Assembly: GCA_021234155.1 (NCBI GenBank)
Contig: JAJEKV010000015.1
Location: forward strand, 11,370,101-11,434,100
Direction of reading: 5' to 3'
DNA from: Isoetes taiwanensis
Lineage: Eukaryota; Streptophyta; Lycopodiopsida; Isoetales; Isoetaceae
DNA length: 64,000 bases
Shown piece by piece: positions 44,911 through 57,740 of this stretch (the first letter of the stretch is position 1; every line of letters begins with the position of its first letter). Below the pieces are notes generated by a model, which searched no databases, was not told where the DNA came from, and saw nothing but the letters and a program-made list of their open reading frames with translations. A program made the position numbers and the translations under genes.

Positions 44911-46149
44911 TGGTGATTTCGAAAGACCAGATGCTGGTTTTCGAAGGATTCTTAACTAGGTTTAAACATGCTTCCATATTTTTATGTCTTCATATTTCCA
45001 GGAATGAGATTCTTATAGGTTAGAATTGGTTTTCGAAATGGTGTGCTGTGTAATATGTTGCATAGTTTTAAAATATGATTTATATGAGATGTCTGAAATA
45101 CGTTTCTGAGGGTCTGATCCCATGCTGTTGACATGTTGCTATTTTCCTTAGTTATTTGCATAAGCTGTTACCTTTGCAGACTTCTAAATAGACTGCTATT
45201 GTTGTTTGCTTAGGGGTCTTGCGGATTGCCTTAATGCACAATAAAGGGCTTCTCAGATCGTGTTGTTGCTGGCTAGTTGCTGGTCTTGTGTATACTGCTG
45301 GTCTAGATTGCTAATAGATTCTAAAGAGGGCATAGCATAGGGTCTTGCAACAGGTATTGGATGGATCACTCGCAGGATATTTGGCTTGTTTTATCATGTA
45401 ATCTTGTTGCTAACAAATTACTTGATGTCCCATTTCACTAAGCATTGTTGATTAATTGTAGACTTTGTGGTTATTCATATCATATTTTGAGTCAAAAACT
45501 ATAATACAATCATATTCCATTGTTATTTACCTGAATGGATTTTTTGGGTTCGATTCCCAAAGGGTTTTTTTAAAATAAACCATATCGATCTTTCTTCTTG
45601 TAGATGTTTCTTGTTGGTTTTTTTTTTTTCTATATTGTAATATTAGCTTACTATGTATTGTGATATCGAAAACAGCGTGTCAACTAAAGAAATTCAACAT
45701 GTCTTAACTAAAGAATATTCAACGCCTATATGTATGGATATGACCCATAGTATTTTGTTTATAATGTTGTAATATTAGTTTCCTATGCATGGATATGACC
45801 TATAGTATTTTGTTTATAGTGTTGAAATATTAGTTTTCTACTCATTGTAATGTTTAAAACAACGTCTCTTATTTGGGAAAAACAATGCCTAGTGGCATTA
45901 AAACTACAATATTTTTCTTTTCAACGTGTGGATATGTGTAGTTTTTTTCTTTTCTACTTTAGTAATATTATTTTTCCACGTGTTGAATGTCTAAAACAAC
46001 GTGTATTATATTGAGAATAAACAATGGCTAGTTGCACTATAAACAACACCAAGAAAAAAAAAACAACATCATTCTATGCATAGACTTTTTAGATAAAAAC
46101 TACATGTTGTTTCTAGCATTTTCGGAACAAAACAACAGGTGGGCTTTAA
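44911..46149. other. AT-rich DNA with a tandem duplication (45725-45845)
   Basis: A roughly 62-bp unit containing ATGGATATGACC.ATAGTATTTTG is duplicated. GGGTTCGATTCCCAAA at about 45548-45563 is a lone B-box-like motif. From 45890 the DNA is rich in AACAAC runs, similar in style to 57420-57720. No gene. Confidence 0.4.
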
Positions 46150-46510
46150 GTGTTGTTTTTCTGCAAAAAAGATAGCAAAAAACTACACATAGAGCCAAAT
46201 TTGGGGTTAGTGTGTTCCCAATACCTTTTAAAAAATTCTACAGGGATACCATCCATACCTGGACATTTATCTGAAGCCAACTCAAATGTTGCTGCTCGCA
46301 ATTCAGACATGGACAGTGGGGCCTCTAACATTGAGATTCCTCTTGTGAAAGAATTGCATGAACCTTAGAAAGCACAATATCCTGCATTACATCTTCATGA
46401 GGCAAGTGTCTGACCTTAAAAAAAAGTTTCAAAACAATTGATGTTGTTTTGAAATCCGCCGGCATAACATCCATATCATTCGTCCAATCCAAATCAGTTC
46501 TTTTAGCCCC
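46150..46510 (-). pseudogene. LINE ORF2 fragment, N-terminal side of the reverse transcriptase
   Basis: The minus strand reads KTDLDWTNDMDVMPADFKTT and FFKVRHLPHEDVMQDIVLSK, then after a frameshift near 46335 LEAPLSMSELRAATFELASD and KCPGMDGIPVEFFKRYWEHT. The last stretch is the start of plant LINE RT domains (KxPGxDGxPxEFFxxYW). It stops near 46205. The following RT part is found at 57741 on the opposite strand. Confidence 0.75.
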
Positions 46511-49500
46511 CTTCTTTTATGGGGACCGGTGTTAACGGTAGCTACAGATGTTCAATTTCATCGTCAGGTATAGTTCCTACATTTTCGTTTGCTGTGTATC
46601 CCTTCAAGATTTCTTTGTTCTTAAGGCTGATGATTTCTCTGTTCTTAAGGTTGAGGATTTAAATAGATGCAAGTTCCTTGCTTCAAGATAGCTTAAGCTT
46701 GCAAATACTAGCGTTTTGAAGAAAAATCTTGCTTCATGTGATCTTTAGGCAAGTACACTTGCAGCTAAATTTAAGCCGCATTCGTAGGCTTATTGTGTGT
46801 TTGATCTTCAGAAATGTCTTAAATGTAGGCTTCATCTCCAGATGTCTGGCTTTAATGAACTGTGGCAGATAGTGGCATGCATAAACCTTTGCTTTTTACG
46901 ATGACAGAAGAGTAAGCTTTCCTCCTTTTTAGATATACTTGTGGCACAATGTCCATGAACAACTAGTGTGGAGAACGGGTATGGGAATGGTGCCTTTCAT
47001 ACAGAAAAATAAAATTATGAATAACACTGGCTGGAAACAATGAAAGTCAAGCCAGCACTTTGTCTGAAGGTGCAAGCATATGAAGAGGAAAAGGTTAACA
47101 GAATAGGCAATTTCTTTTTCTTAAGGGTTTCCAGACTTCTATTTTTGGCCATGATCATGCGACCTATATGTAGAAAATTTGATATATTCTCAAAGCATTT
47201 GGTCTTGAGGATTTCAGGCTTTAAAAGGTATTTTTGTTGATTGGGCATTAGTATATCAGTGTAGGAACAAGATCTTACATTGATGCAATAAGATCTTATA
47301 TTGATGGAAATTTTTTGGAATTGTACTTGCCTTTCACATTTTTATGTTAAATATGAAGTTAATTGAGTGGTTGATGACGTTAATTGAGTGTGAAGAAATT
47401 GTATATCATGTAATCAAGAAAGTAATAGTTTTCAACAAGGGCTCCCACGCCATAACTCCAAAGCGATGGGGTGAGGAATTTAAAGGGAAGAGAAATGTGC
47501 TACATTGGGAAGTCTTTAAAACTAGGGCAATGGGGTACTTAAAGGAAATTAAAGATAGACTAGTAACAGGTGCTTGGCGGTGCCAGGCATAATTACAAAT
47601 ATAAGTTAATGCGAGTCATTTTGGCTGCACAAAATGGGCAAATTAGATATTGAAAGATATAATGTAGTTCAAGGTGGAATTCACTATACGAACATGGTAT
47701 TAGATTTCAAGTTGGGGTGGGATAGTACCATGTGGTTCTTGTTTGCAGATGTAGATGTATGAATTTGGATATCAGATGTCTATCAGAGAGAAAGAAGGGT
47801 GGGCTATATTTATTGAACTTCAAATCTTAAGTCAATGCTTTGTCGGATGGGATATTGCCATGTAGATGTTGTTTGTGCCGGGCTTAATAATGATTTGAAA
47901 AGGTGGTTGTTTTCTTGTTGGTTAGAATAGCTACTGTGGCTTGGAGGGGGCAAGGGTCATATAAAGGAATGCTTTAAGATTCATTGATAAAGATTATGCA
48001 AGAATTCATTGTGCAAGGGATTATGACTTTGATACGTTGTCTTTGTTTATATGATACTTTTGCCAGAATGAATTTATGGTGAGGCGTTGATACGCTTTAG
48101 CAAACTATATAAATTTGTATGCAATATGAACTTGCTACCTCATTTAATGGTGGAGCAAAGTTGGTTGTTTGAATTAACCTTATGTTATCTAAATCATCAT
48201 TGTATTCCCCCACAACATCGCCCTTTGTAATTTATTTATTGTTCCCAACTTACATTTCCTCACCTAAAGTATGTGTATTGGAGAAGTATTTACTACAAAT
48301 ATTGTTATATAATGATAATAAAAATAGGACTCAATGTTATTTTAGTCCTGGAGTGTGTCTATCTGGAAAGGTGTACTGGAATTGGGAAGACATTGAAATG
48401 TCTTACTTTAATGGCCTCTCTCTTTTGAAAAACATTTATGTTGCTCAAATCCTTTTATATGAATCTCTAGATCTACAACTATGGTCTACACTTCGGGGAA
48501 AATTGCCAAAATGCTATGAAGGTTTCCAATTGTTGGAAGAATTTACATCATTTCTAGTAATCACCACATGAGGCTCCATAATTAACAACTTATAACATCA
48601 TTTCTATGAATGTATAAATTGCATTCAATTATATCTATATGGCGTCAGAATTGTGCTTTCTAGGGCATTTTATAACAAAAAATTGCCAATAAACTACATT
48701 TGCCAATAAACTACATAGATGAGAAAGATAAGAACCAAGATGATGCTAGATTTTTTAAAGTTTTGAGGTCGAGTAATGGCATGAACAATTGCTTGTGTTG
48801 AAGATCTAATTTCCATTCTTCTCACGTTCTTATATTTCATCCTATATTGGTCTTTTTTAGCAAATAGGTGTTGGACAATGTTGGAATATTATTGGAAATA
48901 TTGATTGAGATGTTAGTATAGAGAAAATAACAATAATGAGGTGTGAGTGATGTAAAGCCACTTAAATTTTAAAGTGTGAGCACGTAAATTGCGATGTTGA
49001 ATCGTGGTGTGAAATCTGAAATCAAGTTGAGCATGTCATGTGTGGAATTCAAATCTCAATCTAAATAAGAGATTATGTGAACTCTTCATTCATTTAATAG
49101 CATATCACACTTGTTTCATCCACATACAATGAGGTAATGAGCACATAGTCTAGGTAATGAGTGCATAGGTCTGGTCTGAATTGCGTTGATAATTAATTAA
49201 GTATTGCAATGCAAGTTCCATATTTCCCTTGTAGATGCCCAACATGGAGAACATTTGAGTCCAATATGGTCTAATATTATATGATAATAACAAATCAAAT
49301 TATGTTCATATTCATTAGATTATATAGTATTATATGGTTGTCAAACCAATCATGGCTTCAAGTAAAAGGTTTTGCACCTAAATATGTAACACGTTCCAAT
49401 GAGAGGCATTGATTTATTCAAAATGCTTAGATATAAGCATAGCCAAAGTGATAGCGGAGTTGTCAGTTGTATAAGTACCTTGCCTAAAATAATCTTGAGC

Positions 49501-50863
49501 TTGATCTTACAGTTGAGATGCATCGGGCTAATAAGCGATGCCAAAATAAGGAATTGAAGAGTGGTCAACTTATGAATTGAGTAGGCAACCTAAATTGCCC
49601 CTTACATGTCATCTGCAGACCACCTATGCTTGATGAATGCTTCATCTCTTTGCTGACAGCAACTTTCCATATTAGTGGCGTATTTAGGCTCAGGCCTGGC
49701 TCTTTGGCTCTTTGTTGTAGATACATTTTCCATCTTAACGTGCCCTCTTAAAATGACGTAACAGGGGTCAGCAAGTCTTGTTCATGTAGACCATCTATTA
49801 TCTAGATTGGTTACGTTGCCGCTTGCATAACTTAGACCACGACATAACTTAGACCACGGCGAGGGCTTTTGAGATGACGCTATTATAGATCTGATAAACC
49901 CCATAGCCATGAAGGAGAAAAACCTATAAAGCTTTTCAAGTATAGTATTTGCAAAATAGAAAGACAAGACGGTTCTCAAACGTCCTTTACCAACCCATGG
50001 AAATTAGCTGTTTTAGGCTCCTAAACTTCAGAGAAGCCTATCATGCCACATCTTTTTAAGAAATACGTTTTCTCTCAATCTATCACTTCGTTTGAAGTCA
50101 TGACATTTTTTGTGAAGAGAATAAAGAGAGAAAAGCTTTTCTGGTGCAGAAGAAATGTTGGCATCCATCTTCAATAAACCTGCAACATCTTGCAGTGATC
50201 GTAGTACATGAGATAGTGACGTGACCAGCTTGCCCTGCATAAACTATTTGGCAATATGAAACAGAATTTTTATCGTGATAAAAGGGCTTAAATAACTCAT
50301 GAATACATCTTTCCACATATTGCAACCCTTACACTTGAAGTAATATGTTTCTGCAGCAGCGGATGTAACAAATTCACTCAAAGTTGTTAAATGCCTCTAA
50401 TGACTTCTAACAAAGATGACTAAACTTTAGAACATGCAATAGCATTTAGGAGTCAAAAGTTATAAAAAATAAAAATGATCTGAATATGACCATGCATTCT
50501 AGCCAGGACAAAATATGGCAGTACAAAGAAACTTTGAGAACTCATTTACATTTGCAGGAAATAAATGGCTAAATATAACTTTCCTAGTTCCAACTGCTTT
50601 ACTAAGATCAATACCTAGAAGAAGAATCTATAAGATGTGAGACTTACCCTGCAGACCTGCAAAGACCTAGTTCTAATTGATTTACTAAGATCAATAACTG
50701 GAAGAAGAATCTATAAGATGTGACTAATGAAAGCTAAAGATAATTAAGGCGTACTACAATTATTTGGCAAATTGGGCAGTTGGCATGTGAGTTGTATTCA
50801 TTTCCAGCAAGTACAGAGATAGTGAGTAGGGTTTCTATCTCACCTGCTAAATGCAAAACTTGT
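46511..50863. other. Intergenic DNA, no recognised genes
   Basis: AT-rich with scattered short frames. An open plus-strand frame (48182-48571) and minus-strand exon-like pieces at 50028-50325 (AGLLKMDANISSAPEKLFSL) look host-like in composition, but no family is recognised. No tandem repeat or TE end was found by eye. Confidence 0.3.
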
Positions 50864-51631
50864 CCCAAGCATAGCTCTCCTTGAGGAAGTGCTCAGCAGT
50901 TCTGCATGCTCAACATCAAATCTACCCTTGGCATTTCATTTCGCTGGTTCATTTTGTGCTTTGTGTCAACCAACATCAGCATTCTGGTAATTACCAAACT
51001 AAACTTAAAATCTCGATTGCACTGTATATATGTCTTACAATATTCTCCCAATGGAAGTGAAAGAATAGATACTTTGGCACACGTAGAATGCAAAGAAATA
51101 ACTATAAGTTACCTAGATAATACAGCTACACTCTATTCCTGTGTAGAAATGCATCAAAAATAATTGTATTTTAATTGTCTAGCTAGTAGACCTATGAACT
51201 AATGAGTGGACAATGATGTACCAGTAAAATTAAGATGTAGTTTGCACTATGCAGCAAATGACATAAAATACCTAGATATAGCTACCTAAACATATCCTAC
51301 ACGATTTTTTAAAATCGTTTTCCTTTGCACTTCAGAAGCCTAAACCCGTCAAGAACCAGAAAGCATATGAGATGTGATTGCTTTTGAAAACAATGTACCC
51401 ACCATCTCCTTCAAGTAGTTAAATGGAGCTCTAACTGGCAATATGAGGTTCAGACACCACTCCTCAACATAGAGTCTAGCTGTCATGTGACGTTCAGCTT
51501 GAGTTCTTTTCATCTTGAGTTCTTTTCATGAGACCTAACAGAACAATAAATGGAAGTCCTCTTACCTTTCACAACAGGGATGCCCTTGCATGTGCCGTCT
51601 CATAACCCGTTGGGTTCCCGTGGACGTAAAA

Positions 51632-51665
51632 ATTCATCTTATCTTATCTTATCTTATCTTATCTT
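51632..51665 (+). repeat. (ATCTT)n microsatellite, in copy 1 only
   Basis: About six units. Together with roughly 60 bp before it (51584-51631) it replaces different sequence at the same place in copy 2 (54620-54655). Confidence 0.85.
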
Positions 51666-52446
51666 AAGATAATCAAATGGAAAACAATATCATTTATAAA
51701 AAACACATACCGACAGGAAAGAATTGGGCAAAGTATTATTGTAGAGGAGAGGACTCATGTTACTATAGGCACTCTTTCTGAATTATTTCCCACCCACTAA
51801 AAATCCTTCTGAAACTGGAAAAACAAATGAATGGATAAGACATAACGAAATCCGAAATGGGATGCAACTAAAGAAGCACACAAATGTTTGAACAACATAC
51901 TCCAACAAAAATATGACACGACATTAACACATGGCCACAAACCATGCCCAAACGAAATCGCAGAATAAAAATCGGGTATTATCTTTCATGTAAAATGCCA
52001 GAAATGGACTTTGTGCTTCATGACTCATCATGCACAGAGTTTACTTGCCATGTCTGAGAAAACCAAATTATAATGTGAAGTGCAATCATTGGGCAAGGTC
52101 TAGGAGGAAGGACCTAGATGAAACGTGGCCCCAGGGAGGAGGGTATATGCCCAGCAATGGAAGCACATGTGGCAGCACATTCTAATTCATTGTTTGAAAC
52201 TATTAACTGTGATCAAAACCAAATGAAGTCATATTCATTATCTTGAGAGGAAGAACATTGATTATTAACGAAGGGAAATGGATTCATACCAAAGTCCTTT
52301 CCAGAAACACACATTTCAACCTATAGCTCGTAGGAGTAATATTATATCTGAATGAATTTTTGTGCCCACTGACTTGCTGTCTCCAAGTTAACTCCTTGTA
52401 GTGCAGACATAACTGCTACAAAATTTCAAGACATGGATTGTAAGAT

Positions 52447-52700
52447 ACTCAGCCTTAATGGTAAGGCAACCAAGTCTTATGGAATTGGCAAATGTGCTGG
52501 TCCCTAATGAAGTTGCCAAGGTTATCTTGTCATGGCTTTTTCTGAACCCTTGTAGCCCACATACAACTGCGACTCAGCCTTAATGGCAAGACAACCAAGT
52601 CTTATGAAGTTGGCAAATGTGCTGGTCCCTAATGAAGTTGCCAAGGTTATCTTATCATGTCATTTTCTGAACCGTTGTAACCCACATACAACTGCGACAA
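52447..52700 (+). repeat. 127-bp tandem duplication inside block B
   Basis: ACTCAGCCTTAATGG.AAG.C to CACATACAACTGCGA occurs twice in succession. The same duplication is in copy 2 (55457-55710), so it predates the larger duplication. Confidence 0.85.
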
Positions 52701-52868
52701 ACTGGAGTCATGCTACAAATTGGAGACTCATTATATCACCTCTTTTGCCCACATGTTAACTATATTGTAGTGACATTTGTCTTGGCATAAACTGTAGCTA
52801 TATGATATCACTTCATATCAGTTCTTTTGCACAAAATTTCGAAGCATAGAACAGTCTATAAATTCAGT

Positions 52869-53911
52869 CATAAGAGCAATACACGTTGCTACTAATATGC
52901 TCTCACAATAATGCCTAATAGCAACCCATTCGATTATTAACAAAATAATTAGCATTGAGCCCTTTGCATGAATCATCTACTGGAGTCATATTAATGTTGT
53001 CCAGATATTAACTATATTGTAGAGACATGTGTCTTGGCATAAACTACAGCCATATGATATCACTTCACATCTATTCTTTTGCACAGAATTCCGAAGCATG
53101 GAACTGGCTATAAATTCAGTCATAAGGGTAATAGGCATTGCCAGACTAATATGATCTCATAGTACTGCCTAATCGCAACCCAGAATCAATACCTAGAAGA
53201 ACATGGAAAGACAAACCTAGAACATGGAATTAATAAACAAACCTAGAATCAATACCTGGCAAAGGACATGGAATAGAAGAGCTACTTGAAAAACAGGGCC
53301 ATCAGCTGTTTCATTAATTCCCAAGGAACATCCTACAGCATGCTTGGAAGCCATTTCGTTACTTGGCAATTACCTTTCAACATCAGAGGTATCAACACCA
53401 GAGCTATCAGGCATTTCAAAATATCTAACACCAGAGATACCAGCCATAACAAACAGGTTCCAAAGAGACATACCTCCACTTGAATTCATATCAGCAACAT
53501 TCGCCCTATCTCTTTCTTATAGCTGCCGAATTTGCATGCAGGTGCAACCTGCCACCATCAGCAAAAAACTTGTATAAGCTATAACATTCAGCATGTTCGG
53601 TGAGTAATCTGACCCCTTCTTGAAGAACAAAGCTTAATAGTCTCACCTCAAAGAAAATCCGATCTCAACCAATATTTTTATCCACCGACCACTGTCCGCC
53701 TTTCCTCTTCTTTCTATACATTTCAGACTTTGCATGGCCATCCTAATCCGGCCAACATGCAGGCCTCCATCGCCACCTGCACAATCATGCCTAATCCGGA
53801 GAACTTCAGCGGGCATTCTGAACATTAGAGAGGGCAAATGAAATCGTAATAAAAAAAAAAAAAAAAACGCGATTTTTGGATATCGGATTTTGTTTTCAGG
53901 CGGTGAAAATC
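52869..53911 (-). repeat. Repeat block A', inverted copy of 38661-39693, between the two B copies
   Basis: It continues directly from block B copy 1, so B plus A' (50864-53911) is one 3-kb unit and copy 2 is its truncated repeat. The minus strand encodes the same MFRMPAEVLRIRHDCAGGDG stretch as the 38.7-kb copy. A 20-bp A-run at about 53849 marks its inner end. Confidence 0.75.
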
Positions 53912-53913
53912 CT

Positions 53914-55873
53914 CCCAAGCATAGCTCTCCTTGAGGAAATGCTCAGCAGTTCTGCATGCTCAACATCAAATCTACCCTTGGCATTTCATTTCGCTGGTTC
54001 ATTTTGCGCTTCGTGTCAACCAACATCAGCATTCTTCTGGTAATTACCAAACTAAACTTAAAATCTCGATTGCACTGCATATATGTCTTACAATATTCTC
54101 CCAATGGAAGTGAAAGAATAGATACTTTGGCAACGTAGAATGCAAAGAAATAACTATAAGTTACCTAGATAATATAGCTACACTCTATTCCTGTGTAGAA
54201 ATGCATCAAAAATAATTGTATTTTAATTGTCTAGCTAGTAGACCTATGAACTAATGAGTGGACAATGATGTACCAGTAAAATTAAGATGTAGTTTGCACT
54301 ATGCAGCAAATGACATAAAATACCTAGATATAGCTACCCAAACATATCCTACACGATTTTTCAAAACCGTTTTCCTTTGCACTTCGGAATCCTAAACCCA
54401 GAAAGCATATGAGATGTGATTGATTTTGAAAACAATGTACCCACCATCTCCTTCAAGTAGTTAAATGGAGCTCTAACTGGCAATATGAGGTTCAGACACC
54501 ACTCCTCAACATAGAGTCTAGCTGTCATGTGACGTTCAGCTTGAGTTCTTTTCATCTTGAGTTCTTTTCATGAGACCTAACAGAACAATAAATGGAAGTC
54601 CTCTTACCTTTCACAACAGGGATGCTCCAACATTAATTTTGCAAATCTAGTTATGTTGTCTTAAGATAATCAAATGGAAAACAATATCATTTATAAAAAA
54701 CACATACCGACAGGAAAGAATTGGGCAAAGTATTATTGTAGAGGAGAGGACTCATGTTACTATAGGTACTCTAAGAAACCTTCTTTCTGAATTATTTCCC
54801 ACCCACTAAAAATCCTTCTGAAACTGGAAAAACAAATGAATGGATAAGACATAACGAAATCCGAAATGGGATGCAACTAAAGAAGCACCCAAACGTTTGA
54901 ACAACATACTCCAACAAAAATATGACACGACCTTAACACATGGCCACAAACCATGCCCAAACGAAATCGCAGAATAAAAATCGGGTATTATCTTCCATGT
55001 AAAATGCCAGAAATGGACTTTGTGCTTCATGACTCATCATGCACAGAGTTTACTTGCCATATCTGAGAAAACCAAATTATAATGTGAAGTGCAATCACTG
55101 GGCAAGGTCTAGGAGGAAGGGCCTAGATGAAACGTGGCCCCAGGGAGGAGGGTATATGCCCAACAATGGAAGCAGCATGTGGCAGCACATTCCAATCCAT
55201 TGTTTGGAACTATTAACTGTGACTAAAACCAAATGAAGTCATATTCATCATCTTGAGAGGAAGAACATTGATTATTAACGAAGGGAAATGGATTCATACC
55301 AAAGTCCTTTCCAGAAACACACATCTCAACCTATAGCTCATTAGGAGTAATATTATATCTGAATGAATTTTTGTGCCCCTTGACTTGTTTGTCTCCAAGT
55401 TAACTCCTTGTAGTGCATTTAAGCGCTACAAAATTTGAAGACATGGATTGTAAGATACTCAGCCTTAATGGTAAGGCAACCAAGTCTTATGGAATTGGTA
55501 AATGTGTTGGTCCCTAATGAAGTTGCCAAGGTTATCTTGTCATGGCTTTTTCTGAACCCTTGTAGCCCACATACAAGCTAGCTGACTCAGCCTTAATGGC
55601 AAGACAACCAAGTCTTATGAAGTTGGCAAATGTGCTGGTCCCTAATGAAGTTGCCAAGGTTATCTTATCATGGCATTTTCTGAACCCTTGTAACCCACAT
55701 ACAACTGCGACAAACTGGAGTCATGCTACAAATTGGAGACTCATTATATCACCTCTTTTGCCCACATGTTAACTATATTGTAGTGACATTTGTCTTGGCA
55801 TAAACTGTAGCTATATGATATCACTTCATATCAGTTCTTTTGCACAAAATTTCGAAGCATAGAACTGTCTATA
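53914..55873. repeat. Repeat block B, copy 2, truncated by minisatellite array 2
   Basis: Highly similar to 50864-52860 with scattered substitutions and a few short indels. It ends abruptly at 55873, where ATGAAAAGACCAAAGATGG and the minisatellite begin. Confidence 0.85.
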
Positions 55874-56812
55874 CAATGAAAAGACCAAAGATGGAGCCAC
55901 CTTGGCATGTTGGAGCCTAGGTGGCATGTTGGACCCTGCATGGCATGTCTGAGCCACCTTGGCATGTTTGAGCCTAGGTGGCATGTTGGAGCCACCTTCG
56001 CATGTTTGAGCCACCTCGGCATGTTGGAGCCTAGGTGGCATGTTGGAGCCCACATGACATCTTTGAGCCACCTTGGCATGTTGGAGCCTAAGTGGCATGT
56101 TGGAGCCACCTTGGCATGTTGGAGCCTAGGTGGCATGTTTGAGCCACTTTGGCATGTTGGAGCCTGGGCGGCATGTTGGAGCCACCTTGGCATGTTGGAG
56201 CCTAGGTGGCATGTTGGAGCAGGCATGGCATGATTGAGCCATGCACCTTGGCATGTTTGAGCCACCTTGGTATGTTGGAGCTTAGATGGCATGTTTGAGC
56301 CACCTTGGCATGTTTGAGCCTAGGTGGCATGTTGGAGCCCGCATGGCCTGGCACGTTGGAGCCACCTTGGCATGTTTGAGCCACCTTGGCATGTTGGAGC
56401 CTAGGTGGCATGTTGGAGCCTGCATGGCATATTTGAGCCACCTTGGCATGTTTGAGCCTAGGTGGCATGTTGGAGCCACCTTGGCATGCAGGAGGCTAGA
56501 TGGCATGTTGGAGCCACCTTGGCATGTTTGAGCCTAGGTGGCATGTTGGAGGCACATGGCATGTTTGAGCCACCTTGGCATGTTGGAGCCCTAGGTTGCA
56601 TCTTTGGAGCCCACCTTGGCATGCTTGAGCCACCTTGGCATGTTGGAGCCTAGGTGGCATGTTTGAGCCACCTTGGCATATTCGAGCCTAGGTGGAATGT
56701 TGGAGCCACCTTGGCATGTTTGAGACACCTTGGCATGTTGGAGCCTAGATGGCATGTTGGAGCCGCGTGGTATGTTTGAGCCAACTTGGCATGTTGGAGC
56801 CCAGATGGCATG
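55874..56812 (+). repeat. Minisatellite array 2, same 38-bp family as array 1
   Basis: It begins with ATGAAAAGACCAAAGATGG, a piece of the left flank of array 1, then about 24 units of the TTGGCATGTTGGAGCCTAGG / TGGCATGTTTGAGCCACC type with more variants than array 1. Frames on both strands are repeat artefacts. Confidence 0.9.
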
Positions 56813-57740
56813 TTGAAAGGTATACTTCCTCTCTCTCTCTTTGTTACTTTAGAGAGAGAATATGGTTTTGGGACTTTAGAAATGGCTAAATTGAATGGAA
56901 TTTTAGCAAATTTTCATATGCGATGGATAAATAGTGTTCTTTTGACTAGGAAAAAACTAACTTTGGTCTTGAAACTGGTGTATGAAAAGGGAGAAAATGA
57001 TGTATAAGAGATGATGTTTTTGGGTGGAATGATGGTAGTAAAGCCTTGGGAAATAGCAAATCATGCCTTAAGAAATAACATCATGGCAAAAGCTTGAAAC
57101 ATGCAAAGTACCCCCTGTTATTGTGCTATATATTGAATTTCGAGCAGTCCTCCAATTAACTTTTGGGTCTTCAACCTTTGACTTCAAGTGTTCAAGATGC
57201 TTAGGTGATTAAATGTCCTTCAAGAAATGCCTGTATGATGCCAAACTATCCATTTTTGGTTCTTCATATCAACTTCTACAAGTTGCGATGGATGTCTTCA
57301 ATTTTCACGCTCTACAAGCTCACACAATACATGTATGAAGTCAAATGCTAGTGAAATGTGTCAAACATATATAACTCTTGTATGCTGCCATTTTGTGGCA
57401 GTAATGGCATGTGGACAACTTGATCATACATGAATTATTAGAAAACCTTAAAAAACCACACCTTTTTAAAACACTACCTTAAAAAACAACACCTGAGAAA
57501 AAACATCCCTTCAAAAAACTATACCGCCTGAGAAAACAACACATCCTTAAAAAAGAGACTACACCTCCTTTAGAAACCACCCATTCTTAAAAAAAAAAAG
57601 TACGTATCCTTAAGAAAAACTACAGCATATCCTTGGAAAACCACACCCCCATATAACTACGTGTAGGTTTTTTTCAAATCTTCAAAAAGACAACGCGTAT
57701 TTTGTTTTTACTGTTGTTTTCAGCCGTGGAACAATTGTTG
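56813..57740. other. Unassigned DNA, then AACCACACC-rich low-complexity sequence
   Basis: After a short CT run (56826-56842) there is AT-rich DNA without a gene. From about 57440 to 57660 degenerate runs of AAAAAACCACACC/AACAACACC type repeat irregularly. Confidence 0.4.

Larger units (their letters stand above)
50864..52860. repeat. Repeat block B, copy 1 (2.0 kb), directly duplicated at 53914-55873
   Basis: It starts CCCAAGCATAGCTCTCC in both copies, and runs to TTCGAAGCATAGAAC.GTCTATA. On the minus strand it holds exon-like stretches, for example RHMTARLYVEEWCLNLILPV (about 51430-51500) and HAELLSTSSRRAMLGTSFAF ending at AG|GTGAGA (about 50845), so the block probably derives from an intron-containing host gene. 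The gene is not identified. Confidence 0.8.

Noticed and set aside
48182-48571. 129-codon plus-strand ORF as a gene
   Set aside because: No homology recognised, no splice context and hydrophobic AT-driven composition.
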